Part shown: positions 36,397 to 49,141 of the stretch, piece after piece | Position numbering within the stretch: position 1 is the stretch's first letter | Layout: every line of letters begins with the position of its first letter | DNA from: Heterostelium multicystogenum | Lineage: Eukaryota; Evosea; Eumycetozoa; Acytosteliales; Acytosteliaceae | Length of the DNA stretch: 64,000 bases | NCBI GenBank assembly: GCA_003667245.1 | Contig: RCNN01000154.1 | Coordinates: 1-64,000 of the forward strand | Direction: 5' to 3' | Notes under the pieces: model-generated | What the model was told of the DNA's origin: nothing | Seen by the model: the letters and a program-made list of their open reading frames with translations, nothing else | The model's database searches: none | Program-made: the position numbers and the translations under genes

Positions 36397-36890
36397 GTTT
36401 ATTTAATCAAAAACAATAATAATAATAGTAATTCAATCATAAGAAGAATAACAAACATTGTAAAATGACATATTTAATACACTTTCAGCAAACTTCATAG
36501 CTAGCTAGCAATCCACACACATACTTATCGACGATCCTTAATGAATACCCATAGTTGATTCAACAAACTGTAAGCATCGCACCAACCAAATGATTATGAG
36601 TTATATATACTATTATAACTACATAGATACAAATATTATCGAACCATCAATCATTGATACTAATTTGATTTACATTAAATAATATAGTTTTAAATAAATA
36701 CGTTCAACGTCTAGACGATAGATATGAATCTAAAATCAAATATAAAATAACAACAATCTGTTTATTACATGAACGATTTTATAACTTTATCTTGGTTTTC
36801 TCTACTTTTGTAGAGATATCTAGCGATTATGATTATGATATTATAAAGTATAAAGGTTCTGGTGGTATTTGATGATAAGGAAATGTTATA
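36397..36890. other. convergent 3' flanks
   Basis: A/T-rich DNA between ndufb3 and the phospholipase D gene. No gene seen. Confidence 0.6.
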
Positions 36891-39800
36891 TTATTGGAAT
36901 AAATCATCAGTAAAGAGAAAAGTAGGTTGGATATCTTCGTCGGCAAGAAAATCGAGTGGGTGATATATGAGATTACCTCGCACTTCTGATAGCAATCGGC
37001 AGTCTGCATTCGATACAGGTTTTTTAAAGATTCTGATTGAACTCTTCGATGGTTCTAATCGAGTTCTTGGCTATCGCTGGGAAAACAGTGTCGTAGATAC
37101 GAGTGTTTGAAGCTGCTGTGGCAATCCAAACACCGAGGTAGAATGTGCTGTCAACTGGGTCTGTCAAATCTATGCCGCCAATGACACTCTCCTCTATGCC
37201 TTCACTGTGAAGACTGCTAACGGATATTGGCTTTAACTTGGGTGAATCAATTTCAGAAACAACAAACACTTTGCCATTATCATTGATACTGTTACTGTTG
37301 CTATTTATACTGTTTGTTGGTAGGCTGCTGGATAAAAATGTTTGGTGTGTTGTTTGTGTTCTTTACATTGTTGACGATGTTGTTGATTGGCGGTGTGTTG
37401 TAGTCTTCTATGATGAGGTGTTCTGGAGTGAGAATGTTGTTTGACGGTGAAGTGCTTGTGGTTGAAGTAAAAGATGTCATTGTTGAGGCTGGTGGCAGGC
37501 TAGAGCTCGATATGCTTTCTGGCACTGAGATGGACTTGGTAAGGAAGTTGACGCTGCTGTTGCTGTCATCTAGTGATACAGATATTGGAGTTGAAGCTGT
37601 GGTTGTTGTGGTGGTTGTACCGCGAGGTGAATCCTGTGGAGAGTCGTTTGGTGTGGTTGGTCCTGACAGCTTTTGTTGAGATGTCGTGGCAGCCAGGGAA
37701 GACGATGAAGTAGAGAGAGATAGTGATTTGGAGCCGGTTCCCTGGTATGAAGATGATCTATGATGGGACTGCTTTGGTATTCTATATTGCGATGATATTG
37801 TCAATGGAGGTTGCCTATTTACATCATTCGAATTAGTGCTAATGGCATTGCTTCCATTGCTATTTCCAGAGAATGATAGTGAGGCTGATAAGCTGTTGTT
37901 GTGCTGTACCAAAGGTGGATGATCAATATTAGGAAGCAATCCAATATGTTCTTTCCATAATCGCAAACGAAGATTGTAGGCAAATCTCGATGCCATATAC
38001 TCTTTTCCATTCATTCTTGTCTTGATTCTATCGTTTTCATCACGGACTATAAATGCCAGCTCAGAGTCACGCTCACCATTGAACGATCTGTCGTTGATAT
38101 TCGCGGATCCAACAATGACAACACGGTCATCAACGATCATAAGTTTCGAATGTACATAAATCTGTTCGGATACATATGCACCCTCTAGACATGCGTGTGT
38201 TCTAAGTGAGTAGAATCCAATGTATTCTGAAAGATCTTCGTTTGGGAATTCACGTTTTAGCTGTTTAACCAATGATTGCTCTGTTCTGTTGAGTGTCAAG
38301 AATTGCCAGTGCATCAGTCCACGAATATGTGTTTCCTCCTGGAATCTACCGTCTTGTTGCGCAGGAGTACTATAATTACACGGAAAACTTCACGCTTTCT
38401 AATGGCACGACGTATTCTCTTGACAATTTCTGCAGATATTTGATTCCATACACCTGGGGCGTGTGTAGACACAAAGTTCTGGTTCTCAATATATATATAG
38501 TGATCTGCATCTTCAATCGCTTGAACATAGGCAGTATGGATGGAGCGCTCATTGCGTCCACCTCCACTCCATTCATCCATTGAACGCAGCAGTTGACACT
38601 GACTAGTTCCTATCGGTATCATTGGTGTTGTGTTAAAGTACAGCTGTGGATAATAGTCGTCTTTGTGATGATTCCAACGAAGTATAAAGTTTAGAGCAAC
38701 ATCTCTTGCTGCCAATCCATTGACACCAATCATCACATCGTGCCATGGCATTCTAGGAAATTTCTTTCTATCGATGGAGTCGTCGTGAGGCGACAGAATA
38801 TCACCCATATCTCCAAGCACAGGATTATAATAGTCCTTTCCAGGCCACAGTGTGGCATTTACATCAATCAAATTATGACTCCAAGTATCGTATCTTCCAA
38901 AACAAAAATCAACTCCACCCACAAATGCAATCTCTTGATCTACTATCAGTGTTTTCTGGTGATGTGACCAATAAATAGGCTGTGATAATTGTGATTGGTT
39001 AGTTATTGTTTCATATCAGGATTGGATGCAGACATACAGTAAAAGGTGGATGCTTGATAACTTTGATATTATGGTGTAGCTCTTCCAGTTTCTCTTTACA
39101 ACGCTTGCTTCCCTTGAATGTTGCAATCTTTGTTTCGTCCCAGAGGATAATGAAAATCTTTACACCCTGCTTTGCTTTTCGGCAAAGAAGATTGTCGAGT
39201 CTATATTTTGGATCGAGAGATGGATATCGGATGAGGAACACCTCTGGTGAAAGAACCATGCTGTGATAAACACTTCACGGGTAGCGTTCTCAATAGCAAG
39301 TGCACTTGCTGCAAAGTAATCATCACAATCCACATAAAGCTTTACATTGATATTGTCACGTGGAGGGAACCTCGGTTGGTTGGGATCGGGGTTGTCGATA
39401 GGTGTGCCAGTTGGAATGATAGAGTTGGGCAGGGCATAATGAGCAACACCCAGTGAATCAGTCGACTGATTTTGCTGGTAGTACTCAGGTGGACTGAGCG
39501 AAGTCTGTTGTCCATGTCCATGTCCATGATGGTGATGATGATGAAAAAATATGGTGGTGGTGAAGAGAGTGTCCAGCTAGATTCAGAGAGTTGGAAGAAG
39601 GAGGATTGATGAATGATCCAATAAAGTTTGTGATTCCTTCCATAGTAGAAGACGACTCAAACTCGACAAGCGACTTGGTTGACAAAACCTCATCGAGTGA
39701 TCGCAGTTCTTGCTCGAGTGAGGTCTTTCGCTTGGTCAACTCCATACGAATCTTGATATAGCTGATTGGATCATCTTCAGCCTGTGTATCCAAGTTGAAT

Positions 39801-40196
39801 TTCACTGATTTGAGATGCTCAATAAGCAGTAAACGACGCTCATCCAACTCCTTCAGTGTTTTTTGACTATGTTGATAGAATGCAGGGAATTGATTCTGAC
39901 TGCTAGTTGGTGATATAGATTTAGGCGACTTTGGTGACTTTGAGCTTGTTGAACTAGATTCAAAATCACGGGTAAGGAGCTGTTTCTTTTAGATCTGTTG
40001 AGCTATTTGATTGATTCGACGGTATATTCTTGATTGAAACAGGTTGATTACTCTGCTGCGTTGGTGGTGGAGCTTGTGATAAACTTTGAAATGAACTTGA
40101 AAGTGAGTCAAAGAAGTTTGTAATCTGTTGTAATATCTCTGGTTGCTGCGGTTGCTGTTGCTGTTGCTGTTGCTGTTGTTGAGATGAATCTGACAT
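36891..40196 (-). CDS. phospholipase D with two HKD motifs
   Basis: Hydrolyses phosphatidylcholine to phosphatidic acid at membranes. Exons 40196-39038 and 38979-36891. The N-terminus is Gln-rich (MSDSSQQ), then a coiled-coil-like stretch around 39485-39847 and a His/Gly patch. The catalytic part starts DNINVKLYVDCDDYF and AWFLSPEVFLIRYP; HKD1 is HHQKTLIVD with GGVDFCFGRYD after it, and HKD2 is HSKLMIVDDRVVIVGSANINDRS. Between them lie WHDVMIGVNGLAARDVALNF and IYIENQNFV, both PLD-typical. A Ser/Asn/Thr-rich insert of about 150 residues follows HKD2, and the C-terminus (IRTIEEFNQN, GNLIYHPLDFL) is conserved. Six one-base errors must be corrected (near 39988, 39546, 39251, 38364, 37313 and 37027). 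No PX or PH domain seen. Confidence 0.92.
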
Positions 40197-41921
40197 GTTT
40201 GACTTGATTCGATTCGATTTGACAAAAATACACTCTAAATCAATATCAATTCAATGTTTTGTTCAAGTTTCAAATCTTTTTCCAATTTCAATTCATAGAT
40301 AAACAACTACTATATATCTATATATCAATCAATTTATCTATCAATTATACTTTATATCTATTTATACAGCTATGATTTGACTTGATTGAAAACTACCTAA
40401 CTACACAACTAATACTACTACTACAACAAAAACAACCTACACTACTGGTACACTACAACTATATATATCTTTCTTTACTATTCTCTATCTATTTTATTTG
40501 TTTAATTATTGTTATTATTATTATTTTTGGTGATAAATATTTGATTATTTTAGTTTTTTGATTTGTTTTTCAAAGTTATTTATATATCAGTTTTATTATT
40601 TAAATAATATTAATTGAATTTTCAATAATAATATTAATATATTGTAATTTGAAAATTAAAGCAATAGTCAGTCAGTCATTCAGTGTACAAAAATAATAAT
40701 ATTAAAAATGAAAATTAAAATCTTTTTTTAGTTCGGGATGAATAGTAATCGAGGTGGTTGATTACTGTTTGGTGCCGGAAAGTCGTTGATTAAAAATGAA
40801 CAAACAACAACAAAAATATTAATATTATTATTTCATATTTAAATTTAAAATGAGTAGGGTGAGTGATGCAAAACAAAAAATAAAACCAATTGTGAGGGGA
40901 TAACAACAACAATGACAAAGGTTTGATCTCAAAAAGATAGGATTACTATACCTATAGTAATAGTAATAGGAATTAAAAACAACTGTAGAAGAAGTTACTG
41001 GTAATAGAACTATATATTGTAGACGTAGTATTATAATAATTCATTGTAGGTTAGATATGTGTAATTTTATTGATTACAATGAAATCAAGTCTCTTGAAAT
41101 ATAACTTCACAGCAGAAGACAACTATTAAATTCCTAGATCTAACTACATTACATTATATATCAATACTTTATTATTATTATTATTTGAAATGAAAAAGCT
41201 ACACTTCATGAGGACGCGTCATATCTATCTATTGTAAGATAAGCAAAGAGGCGCAGAGTACAACTCTACTTCAGTGCTTTCGAAACTTCAATCCAAAGTG
41301 TTCTGAAAATCAAACACACCTCTTAGATTAGATGGTGCAAAAACAAAAAATAAAATAAAAATATATATTTTTATTTTGGGGAAATGAATGAATGAATCGA
41401 AGAGTTATTGTGGGAAACATCAGGTTATAAGGTGTCGTCTTTTTTATTTGTCCAATACAAAAAGAATCATCATATATAACAACACAACACAACTAAACAA
41501 ACAACAAGAACAACAAGAACAACAAGAACAACAAAAACAACTACAGAACAGAATAAAATAGAATAAAATAGAATAAAATAGAATAAAAGAATACTGTTAT
41601 TATATTAATATGATTCTTATCTAAAGTTAGCTTTTTACTTACTTCTATCATAGTCATATTCATATTCTATTTAAATAATTCTATTATCTATCACAAATTT
41701 ACATAAAAACAGGTATATATTTATAGATAGTTAAAAATAGATTATTAATATTTCTCAAAAAAACTAACTAATCATTATTTCATTTTGAAAATTATGTAGA
41801 TTGTAATATTATAATATAGTATAGTATAGTAAAGCATTGTATTGTTATGAATGAACTTGATGTTTAGTAGGTTCGTGTTCGTTTGACCAAAGTGTTTTGT
41901 TAGGAAAAGAAAGAATAGAAA
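40197..41921. other. 1.7 kb divergent promoter region
   Basis: Between the PLD gene (minus) and the FUSC-like gene (plus). A/T-rich with AACAAG repeats at 41500-41545 and a five-fold AATAG-type repeat at 41555-41587. The segment near 41205-41330 is richer in G/C than its surroundings but shows no recognisable gene. Confidence 0.55.
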
Positions 41922-44900
41922 ATGAAGATTGCAAAGAACAAGAATCACTTTATAGAAAGTTCAAAGAAAAAACTGCTGGGTCTGCAATCAAAGATTGCTT
42001 TTAGAGAAGCTGTTATTGTTACTGCTTCTGCGGCTTTGATGTTTGCTCCGTTCGGCTTCGATGCTAATTCAATCATTTTGATACCTGTCTTTTGTATTAT
42101 CGTGACTTGCACTATTTCTGTGTGGACATCGATTCTCAATGGTGTGACAATCATCTACGCAACCCTAATCAGCTCTCTCTACAACTATGCCATATTTCAC
42201 ATACTGCCGCACGATCTATACTGGATTGGATTCATCATACTGTTCTTCTTCACGTTTATTATTGCTGCTACTGCCATTGGCCGACGATGGTTCAACCAGC
42301 TCACTGTCAAGAAGATTTTAATTGATGTTATGGTTTTACTCTATTTCTCACCTCGTGCAATGAAGAATACTCAGATTTGGCATAACTTGGTGATTGCCAT
42401 TATGCTTGGTGGAAGCATTATCGTGTTTGGACTCTTGGTGCATCCATTCCTAGCGACACGTCTCTTCTCGAGAAAGATTATAAAGACTCTGAACAGCACC
42501 CGTATTTTCTTTAGAGGTGTTGGTTATCAGATGGAAGCAAATGTAGCTAGCAATGACGAGACTGCACTACGCGAAAACAATTCATTTTGTTTCCCAATTT
42601 TTCCCGAGCAATTTGACAGTGAAAATGATAGCGATAATGTACTAGATAGAGAGATCGATCTTATTTCGTCAGATGGCGACATCAATCTATCGCCTTTACC
42701 CAAAAGAGATACCAAAGAAAACAATAACAATATAGAACAAAGCGATGGTTCAGGCATGAAATCATTAAATCAAACTATTGTTGATATCCCTCCACCTCCA
42801 GTCACTTTAATGGAGAAGGTACAGCAACAAGTTCAACAACAGCCAGTTGATAAAGATATTCAGAATAATACTGAAATACAGATGCCAGAGGAATCAACTC
42901 AACAGGAGCAGACTCAGCACAGAAAAAGTAAAAGCTTTAAAAGTTTTTCAATGTTTTTAGTTTGATATCTAGAAAGGACATGCAAGAGGATGATGCACAG
43001 CTACCAAAGGAAAGACATTGCCTTTAAGTAGATCGAGCGCCCTTGAAAAGGATCTATTCACAAAGAAGATGGGTAAAAAGCAGATACTCGCAACAGCTGT
43101 TCCACTTCCTAATGAAAATGATATTCAGAAATGGGAGAATAAGTTAACGAACCAGATTAATAGATTGACCACCCTCCTCGCGGAATGTCGACAAGAGAGA
43201 TGGAATGCACCATTGATATCAACCTACGAGAAGCTACTGGCCTTGCTTGAAATGAATCAGAAGCAATTGATATCGATCAAGCTGTCAATCAACCATGGAT
43301 TCAGCATTACACTTAGGCAAGAAGTTATTTTCCCTGTGCTGCCATTCTTGGATTCAATTATTGAGGAAGTGTTCCTACAGATTGGATTGATCATTCATAT
43401 ACTTGTACACAGGATTAAGAAAGAAAACAATGAAAACTCAACAGACCAGCTGTATGCCGATATTTTGATTCAGTCCTTCGAGGAAACAGAGGCACTTGTG
43501 GAAGAGTGTCGCAATACCTACAAGCAGATTGTTCGTGAGTATCAGCGCTCGAATCTTCCGGCACTCCAAGCGTCGGAAATTACAAAGGTACACTTTTTCA
43601 TTTTTGGAATTTCCCTATTTGCTCTAAATCAGCGACAAATTGCCGACAACATATTTTCAATCAACACTCAATCTCACACTTGCCATGCATCACTCGAAAT
43701 TATACGCTATGGATTCCCATTAATTGCACTTTCACTTCCAAGATATTTCATCAAGAGAGCTAAACTACTGGTTGACAATGTGAAAACACTTCATGCCACG
43801 GAACCAAAAGCTCGTTTACCAACTCTATTCTCTTGGATTATCAACTACTTCTATACTCTTTGGTTTATCAACAAAAAATGGAAATTCCATTCCAGTTGAC
43901 CGTTGCTTTTACAACAACCATTTCATTATTCTACTACTTTGAAGGTCGGAGACACAATGAGCTCGTTATCCATGGTATATGGGTATGCGCCACAGTAGTC
44001 TTGGTCATGTCTCCTACCTTGGGTGCGACGATAACCCGTGGATTTCATCGTATTATTGGTACTATAATAGGTGCAATGCTAGGATTTCTCATTTCATGGC
44101 TGGTCCACGTGGTACCAGAGCCCGCCAAACAACTTATTCTTTTGTTTACAACATTTGTATTCGTGTTTTCAGCATCGTTTGTCCAACAAGACGTACGCTT
44201 TTCATATGCAGGAGCGGTGGCCGCTCTCACTTATATGATCATTTCATATGGTAGCTTCTTGGCTCCCACTTTCTCATACACGACCGCTGTCGATCGTGCC
44301 TTCAATGTTGCACTTGGTATTGTATGGGTACTTGTCATTTCAGTATTGGTATTCCCCTATTTCACATTTAAGAATTCACGTCTACAATTTTTCAACTCGG
44401 CCTCAACCATGGCAGAAACATTCACTAAAATCATTGAGCTAGGATTGCCATCTAGCGCAGATATTGATCGTTCAACAATGAAAGGAGAGATAGCGGCTTC
44501 TCTCCGTAAAATACGAGTAAGCATGGCAGCACAAAAGGGCTTGCTCTTTGACATTCGTTCAGAACTCGTTCTGCGTCCAAAGAAATCATCCAAACATTAC
44601 TTCAAGTTGATTGGTGATCTCATTAAGCTATATACTCGTTTGGTTGCCTTTGACAATGCCTTTGATTACCAATTTAGCGACGCTATGGTAGAAGCAATGG
44701 CACCCATCAGACAATCAATAAACGACCTCATCGGAACTTTGGCTCGTTCAATGCAAGATCTTAGGTCACTGATGCATGACCAAGAACGTGCTCTCGAGTA
44801 TGGAACTAAGTCACTCAACGATTGCCTACTTGGATTAGACATATCATTCCAAGAGGTCAGACGTGACCTTCTCCAAAAGAAGATTCTATTCGACCTTCAC

Positions 44901-45062
44901 CCAGAAATGATTCAATTTGGCTCCGGAATGTACTCACTCCGTGACTTTATCAAACATTTCGTTGTTGTTCTAAAAGATTTCGAGTCAATCAAGAGCGACC
45001 AATTCCAGCAACAAAAAGGCAGAGTCAAAAGAAGATTTATCAATAAACTTTGCGATTGTTAA
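41922..45062 (+). CDS. FUSC/ALMT-like membrane transporter
   Basis: Large polytopic membrane protein with two homologous halves, as in fusaric-acid-resistance (FUSC), aromatic-acid-exporter and plant ALMT-like proteins. Half 1 (41980-42480) has about six helices, for example EAVIVTASAALMFAPFGF and IILFFFTFIIAATAIG. A long cytosolic linker rich in Asn/Gln/Pro and coiled-coil sequence follows (42500-43800). Half 2 (43890-44370) repeats the pattern: GIWVCATVVLVMSPTLGATITRGFHRIIGTIIGA, the hallmark FUSC segment with RxxGT. A helical cytosolic tail ends in a basic patch (KRRFINKLCDC). Three one-base deletions split the frame (T run 42954-42958, TT at 43018, and within 43873-43888). Substrate unknown; organic-anion efflux is the family theme. 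Confidence 0.78.
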
Positions 45063-45094
45063 AAATAACAATAAAGAAACGTTTTGCACCAAAC

Positions 45095-45113
45095 TCGATT
45101 CAATTTGAATCGA
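45095..45113. terminator. 19-nt palindrome between convergent genes
   Basis: TCGATTCAA (45095-45103), one T, then TTGAATCGA (45105-45113): a perfect 9-bp inverted repeat, centred in the 135-bp gap between the stop of the FUSC-like gene and the stop of the hAT-like gene. Possibly a 3'-end or boundary signal; this is inference. Confidence 0.4.
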
Positions 45114-45197
45114 CTTGCCTTTTTAAGCATAAATAAAATAGTTCTCTCAACAGTTGTTTATTTTAGAAAGTTTGGCATTGGGAGATTTGTTTTGGAT

Positions 45198-47498
45198 CTA
45201 GCTGGTTTCTGAATCGATGGATGTCGCGGGAAAAGACAGCACTAAACATGCAATGTGATATAATCTGGAATATTGTCCTTTTTTATAGTTTTGATACCAG
45301 AATTCAAAGGGATTGACCAATTCTCCAGCAGTCGGTAAAATTTCCGGAGTCATATCTTGGACGATGGATTTGAACCATAACTCTATCTGTTGCTTCAGTT
45401 CGTTGTCATCTGTAATATCGTTGAAATAATGTCTGTACAGTTTGGTGATATGTTGAACGTAGAATTTGAGACCCAAATAGTTGAATATGTTTTGGCAGAG
45501 CTTGCGGTGGTTGATGTTAAAGAACGACGCAAGTAGTGGATATGGATTGAACTCTGGTGAATGTTGATTCAGATACTGATTGATGTAAATACTTTCGATG
45601 TCTTCAAGTAGTTTGATCGTTAGTTTGGGATTGATTGAGTCGGCCAATGAGTTGCTTTTTGCTTGTGACTTTAGTTGAAGTAGGTACTTTCGTATGAGTA
45701 TATAAGATGGAAGGATATCCGAAACGTTTCCGTGTGAACTCTGGAGTTTGAGTATCTCGGCCTTGAATGGTTGGAGAATTTCAATGACTTTCTGAATCCG
45801 CGAAGCTTCGCCAGACGAAATTTTTAGCTCCTCTAATTCGCGGATCGTGTCTTTGAGTTCTGCGTTCCTGCTTGATAAAAAAGAATCGAGAGACTGTTGT
45901 GTGTTGGAAAGCTTGTTGTAGATAGTAATGTATTTGAGTGTTGACTCTTCGAGTTTGAGATTCAAAACCTCAAGCTGCTGGTCTAGATGTCTATTGATAT
46001 TGTTCTCTGTCGCTCTAGTTAAGTAGTCCAATGAAATCAACCATCTGGAAGCTGCTTTCATCCTAGATGTGTTGAATGATGATGATTCTTCCTTTTCCGC
46101 CTCCTTGAAATGGTTAACTCGCTTACGACATTTGTCGACAAGAAATTTGATGTGTGGATCCGACATGAAGTTCTCAACTACCAGCTGCAGCGACTGAACA
46201 ATGCAATCTTGCGACGAAAGCAGCTTGCTAAATCCGCCTTCCTGTCTCAGGATATTGGTGTCAGAGGTGTCGTAGTCCGACACAGTGTAGTACATCTTGT
46301 CTTTAAGGCCATATGCATTGATCTCCTGAATGAGGAAATCCTCAAAAGAGCCACTGTGGTCGAAAGGAATGCACGAAAGTGTGAATCGATTCAACTCGGG
46401 AGGACCTCTCTCACTGAATGTAATGGAGGTACCGGAGATCTCCAAGTATGACTCATCCCTAGCATTTGACCAAATAAAGCACGATGTAGCTACAGCATTG
46501 GACCGTAAAAGGCGGTCAACCAGTATTGGATCGCCATACTGGAGTCCCAATCCAAATGCACTTGCATGTCCACTGGCACGACCAGTTTCTCCAGGACCAT
46601 TGTCCACTGATGAGAAGTCGATTTTCTCACGCTTGCGAGGATAGTATATCTCTGCATCCAGTTCATGTGTATCCTCCGATTCATTTGCAACCGATTCGTC
46701 GTCTATGACTTCACCGATTTGCTGCTGTTGAGGTAGGTGTTGCTCATCACTGCTTGCTTCCTTTTTGTGAGGCGAAGTAGGATTGGTGATTGACATGACC
46801 AACGTTTGGTTTTGAGAATCGAGTAAAGCCTGACATCTGTAGATGTGCTTATTGAGATTGCTCTTTGTTGATCCATTGAGTGTATGTTTACAGTATTTAC
46901 ATTGATATTGGTAGTCTCCCATTTCATTAAAGTGTTGAAGCATAATATCTCTCAATGGAGCAGGTCTTTTCTTTTTCTTATTACTATTATTATTATTGTT
47001 GTTGTTGTTGTTGCTATTTGGTGATAATTGGTTATCTATATATACATCACTATTGCCATTATTGCTATTGCTACTATTACTGTTGTTGTTGTTATTGTTG
47101 TTGTTATTATTATCATTTGATTGATAATGATCATCACTATCAAGATCTCTTGGTGTAAGGTTATGATTATTTGTTGTTAGATGTTCATCTTTTGAATTGA
47201 TACCATTTGAATATTCTATTAATTTATTATAATTGTCCTCTTTACTGTGAATGCTTGAACCATTACTATAGCCGGTGTTGCCATTGCTGCTGTGGTGACT
47301 GATATTACTATTATTACTAATACTGTTGTTATTGCTATTGTTGTTTTTGTTATTGTTTTTATGTCTCTTTTTTGCACTTATATAATCGATTAGCTTTTGT
47401 TTCAAGGCAGGCTTTGACAGCCTTTCATCGATTCCACACTGGCGTGCATATCCCCTAAGTGTGTCGATTTTAAAAGACCTGATGTCTGATTCTGTCAA
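45198..47498 (-). CDS. SAP + BED zinc finger + hAT-transposase-derived protein
   Basis: The order of domains is visible. Residues about 7-42 form a SAP-like helix pair (LRGYARQCGIDERLSKPALKQKL). A long Asn/Ser-rich region follows. A BED-type zinc finger (YQCKYCKHTLNGSTKSNLNKH, then Cys) lies near residues 190-225. The C-terminus is a hAT dimerisation-like end (NPFEFWYQNYKKGQYSRLYHIA, LSFPATSIDSE). The stop at 45198 comes exactly where hAT proteins continue with SER-x-FS; one missing A there would extend the frame to about 45148. The first codon is TTG, so the true start is upstream; ATG 47527 joins if one base is added. No terminal inverted repeats or target duplication were found, and the DDE residues were not located, so it looks like a domesticated, single-copy transposase relative. 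Confidence 0.68.
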   Translation of the reverse strand: MTESDIRSFKIDTLRGYARQCGIDERLSKPALKQKLIDYISAKKRHKNNNKNNNSNNNSISNNSNISHHSSNGNTGYSNGSSIHSKEDNYNKLIEYSNGINSKDEHLTTNNHNLTPRDLDSDDHYQSNDNNNNNNNNNNSNSSNSNNGNSDVYIDNQLSPNSNNNNNNNNNSNKKKKRPAPLRDIMLQHFNEMGDYQYQCKYCKHTLNGSTKSNLNKHIYRCQALLDSQNQTLVMSITNPTSPHKKEASSDEQHLPQQQQIGEVIDDESVANESEDTHELDAEIYYPRKREKIDFSSVDNGPGETGRASGHASAFGLGLQYGDPILVDRLLRSNAVATSCFIWSNARDESYLEISGTSITFSERGPPELNRFTLSCIPFDHSGSFEDFLIQEINAYGLKDKMYYTVSDYDTSDTNILRQEGGFSKLLSSQDCIVQSLQLVVENFMSDPHIKFLVDKCRKRVNHFKEAEKEESSSFNTSRMKAASRWLISLDYLTRATENNINRHLDQQLEVLNLKLEESTLKYITIYNKLSNTQQSLDSFLSSRNAELKDTIRELEELKISSGEASRIQKVIEILQPFKAEILKLQSSHGNVSDILPSYILIRKYLLQLKSQAKSNSLADSINPKLTIKLLEDIESIYINQYLNQHSPEFNPYPLLASFFNINHRKLCQNIFNYLGLKFYVQHITKLYRHYFNDITDDNELKQQIELWFKSIVQDMTPEILPTAGELVNPFEFWYQNYKKGQYSRLYHIACLVLSFPATSIDSETS

Positions 47499-47527
47499 TC
47501 GATCAATTTTATAATAAATAATTACAT

Positions 47528-47949
47528 ACAGATAACTTAAATACCTGTATCAAGAATCAATAAAAATAAATAGTAGATTTCGAAAGTTGAAAGAAAATAA
47601 ATGTTCTTAAGTAACTTGGGTGTTACCTCAAATAGGTAAAACTGCGATCAATAAAAATGTGACGGTAGCCCCCTTTAAAATTATAAAAAAATATGCCATT
47701 CATTGAAATCCACTTTGCTTTGATATTTTTGGAAAAACATTGATTATCCTGATCCAAACTGAAATGGAAAAACAAAAAAAATGAGTTGTACACTTTTTTT
47801 TTTTGATCAAAAAGATATTTTTGCAAAACAAGTTTGATTAGGGTGGTTGCTGGACTGTTTACTTATGGTTTATGTTATATGCTGTGTTGAGGTTGTTGGT
47901 TGTGGTTATATTGATGTTTGTTGAGAGCAACTGGACTGGCAGGATGTAG
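47528..47949. other. intergenic
   Basis: A/T-rich spacer between two minus-strand genes. No gene is supported; the open frame at 47623-47826 has no recognisable features. Confidence 0.5.
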
Positions 47950-49141
47950 TTAGTCATCTCCCAATTCGATATCTTTGCTGCCACCATCTCCGTTTAGGAA
48001 TGGAATGCTCTTTCTCTTTACGACCAGGGTGACGAGAATAGCGAGAAGTACAGCACCACCAACAGCAACTCCGATGATGGCACCCTGTTGCACTTGAATT
48101 TTGCGGGGTCCGCATCGCATTCCGAGTCTCTGTCATCGCCAGGGAAATCGTATCTCTCAAAAGAAATATTTTCGAATTCAAGCGACAATGGCTTATACCA
48201 AAATTGATTACCCTGGAAGATATCGATTATGACATATTGCTAAAGTTGGGTTGGTCGGATAGGTTAGCAGGAGTTGTTGGAATAGAACTTGGATTGAATG
48301 AAATATAAAGTCCAGATGACGAAGTAGACTTACATTGATATATTTGGTTAGATTTAAATTGTTGAACTGTGTTGATACATAGGTATTGGTTCCGTTAGAT
48401 TCGAATATTATTGTAATGTAGTTGATCTGATTGTTTAGGAAATCAATTTCGTAATAGTTGGTATCGATTGCTGTCAATCCACTGCAGTCCAAAACCAGCT
48501 CTCTGTTTATAAAAAAGAAATAGATTGTCTCCTGCCTTGACTCTGATCTTTGAGGTATTCTGTTTGTGTTTCACATTAGTATAAGTATGAGTAGGCATTG
48601 TTTGACTGTGGAGATGAAGTACTTACAAATATCTGTAGAAATTGATTGATTTTTATTGAATATTTATATGATTCGCCGTACTGTGGTTTGTATAGACATG
48701 TCTTGTTGTCTATATTGAATTGATCTGTAGTGTTGAAAAAGAAGGTTCCATTTACAGAGACCAATGGATATTCTGAGTTTGGTTTGGTTGCACTATTGTT
48801 GTGTGTAAACACAAAAGTTTGTCGAATTGGACATGAAAACTTGGATGAAATCACTCCAGACATCAGTGAAATATGTATAGTTTAAATTGGGGGCTTGTGT
48901 GTTGGATGGATCCAGAGTTGGGAAGCCCAATATCAACTCAAGATTTTTTGTTTATATAGTTTTGGACGAGTGAAGACTTTGGAGAGACCACTGGAATATC
49001 GAAATATGGATTATTCAAACTGTCTCTTCCATTTAAATAGAGGGTGAATCTCCAATTCGTAGTATTTTGGCAATACACTAATTTAATTATACATATATAA
49101 ATAAATAGAATTCTAAATAAATTTACATTTGAGTTTGTCAT
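47950..49141 (-). CDS. type I membrane surface protein, unrecognised ectodomain
   Basis: Exons 49141-48627, 48559-48334 and 48212-47950. The N-terminal signal peptide (NLFRILFIYICIIKLVYCQ) is followed by a roughly 260-residue ectodomain with many N-x-S/T sites and only a few Cys (SCPIRQTFVF region, DCSG). One transmembrane helix (GAIIGVAVGGAVLLAILVTLVV) is capped by KRK, and a 25-residue acidic cytosolic tail ends IELGDD. Four one-base errors interrupt the frame (near 48044-48049 counted as the tttttt run at 48944-48949, 48813-48816, 48511-48516 and 48099-48102). Corrected, each exon joins in phase. No known domain recognised; probably a dictyostelid-specific surface glycoprotein. Confidence 0.65.

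Noticed and set aside
45198..47498. Complete mobile hAT element
   Set aside because: No terminal inverted repeats or 8-bp target duplication could be found in the flanks, and the gene sits in a tight convergent pair.
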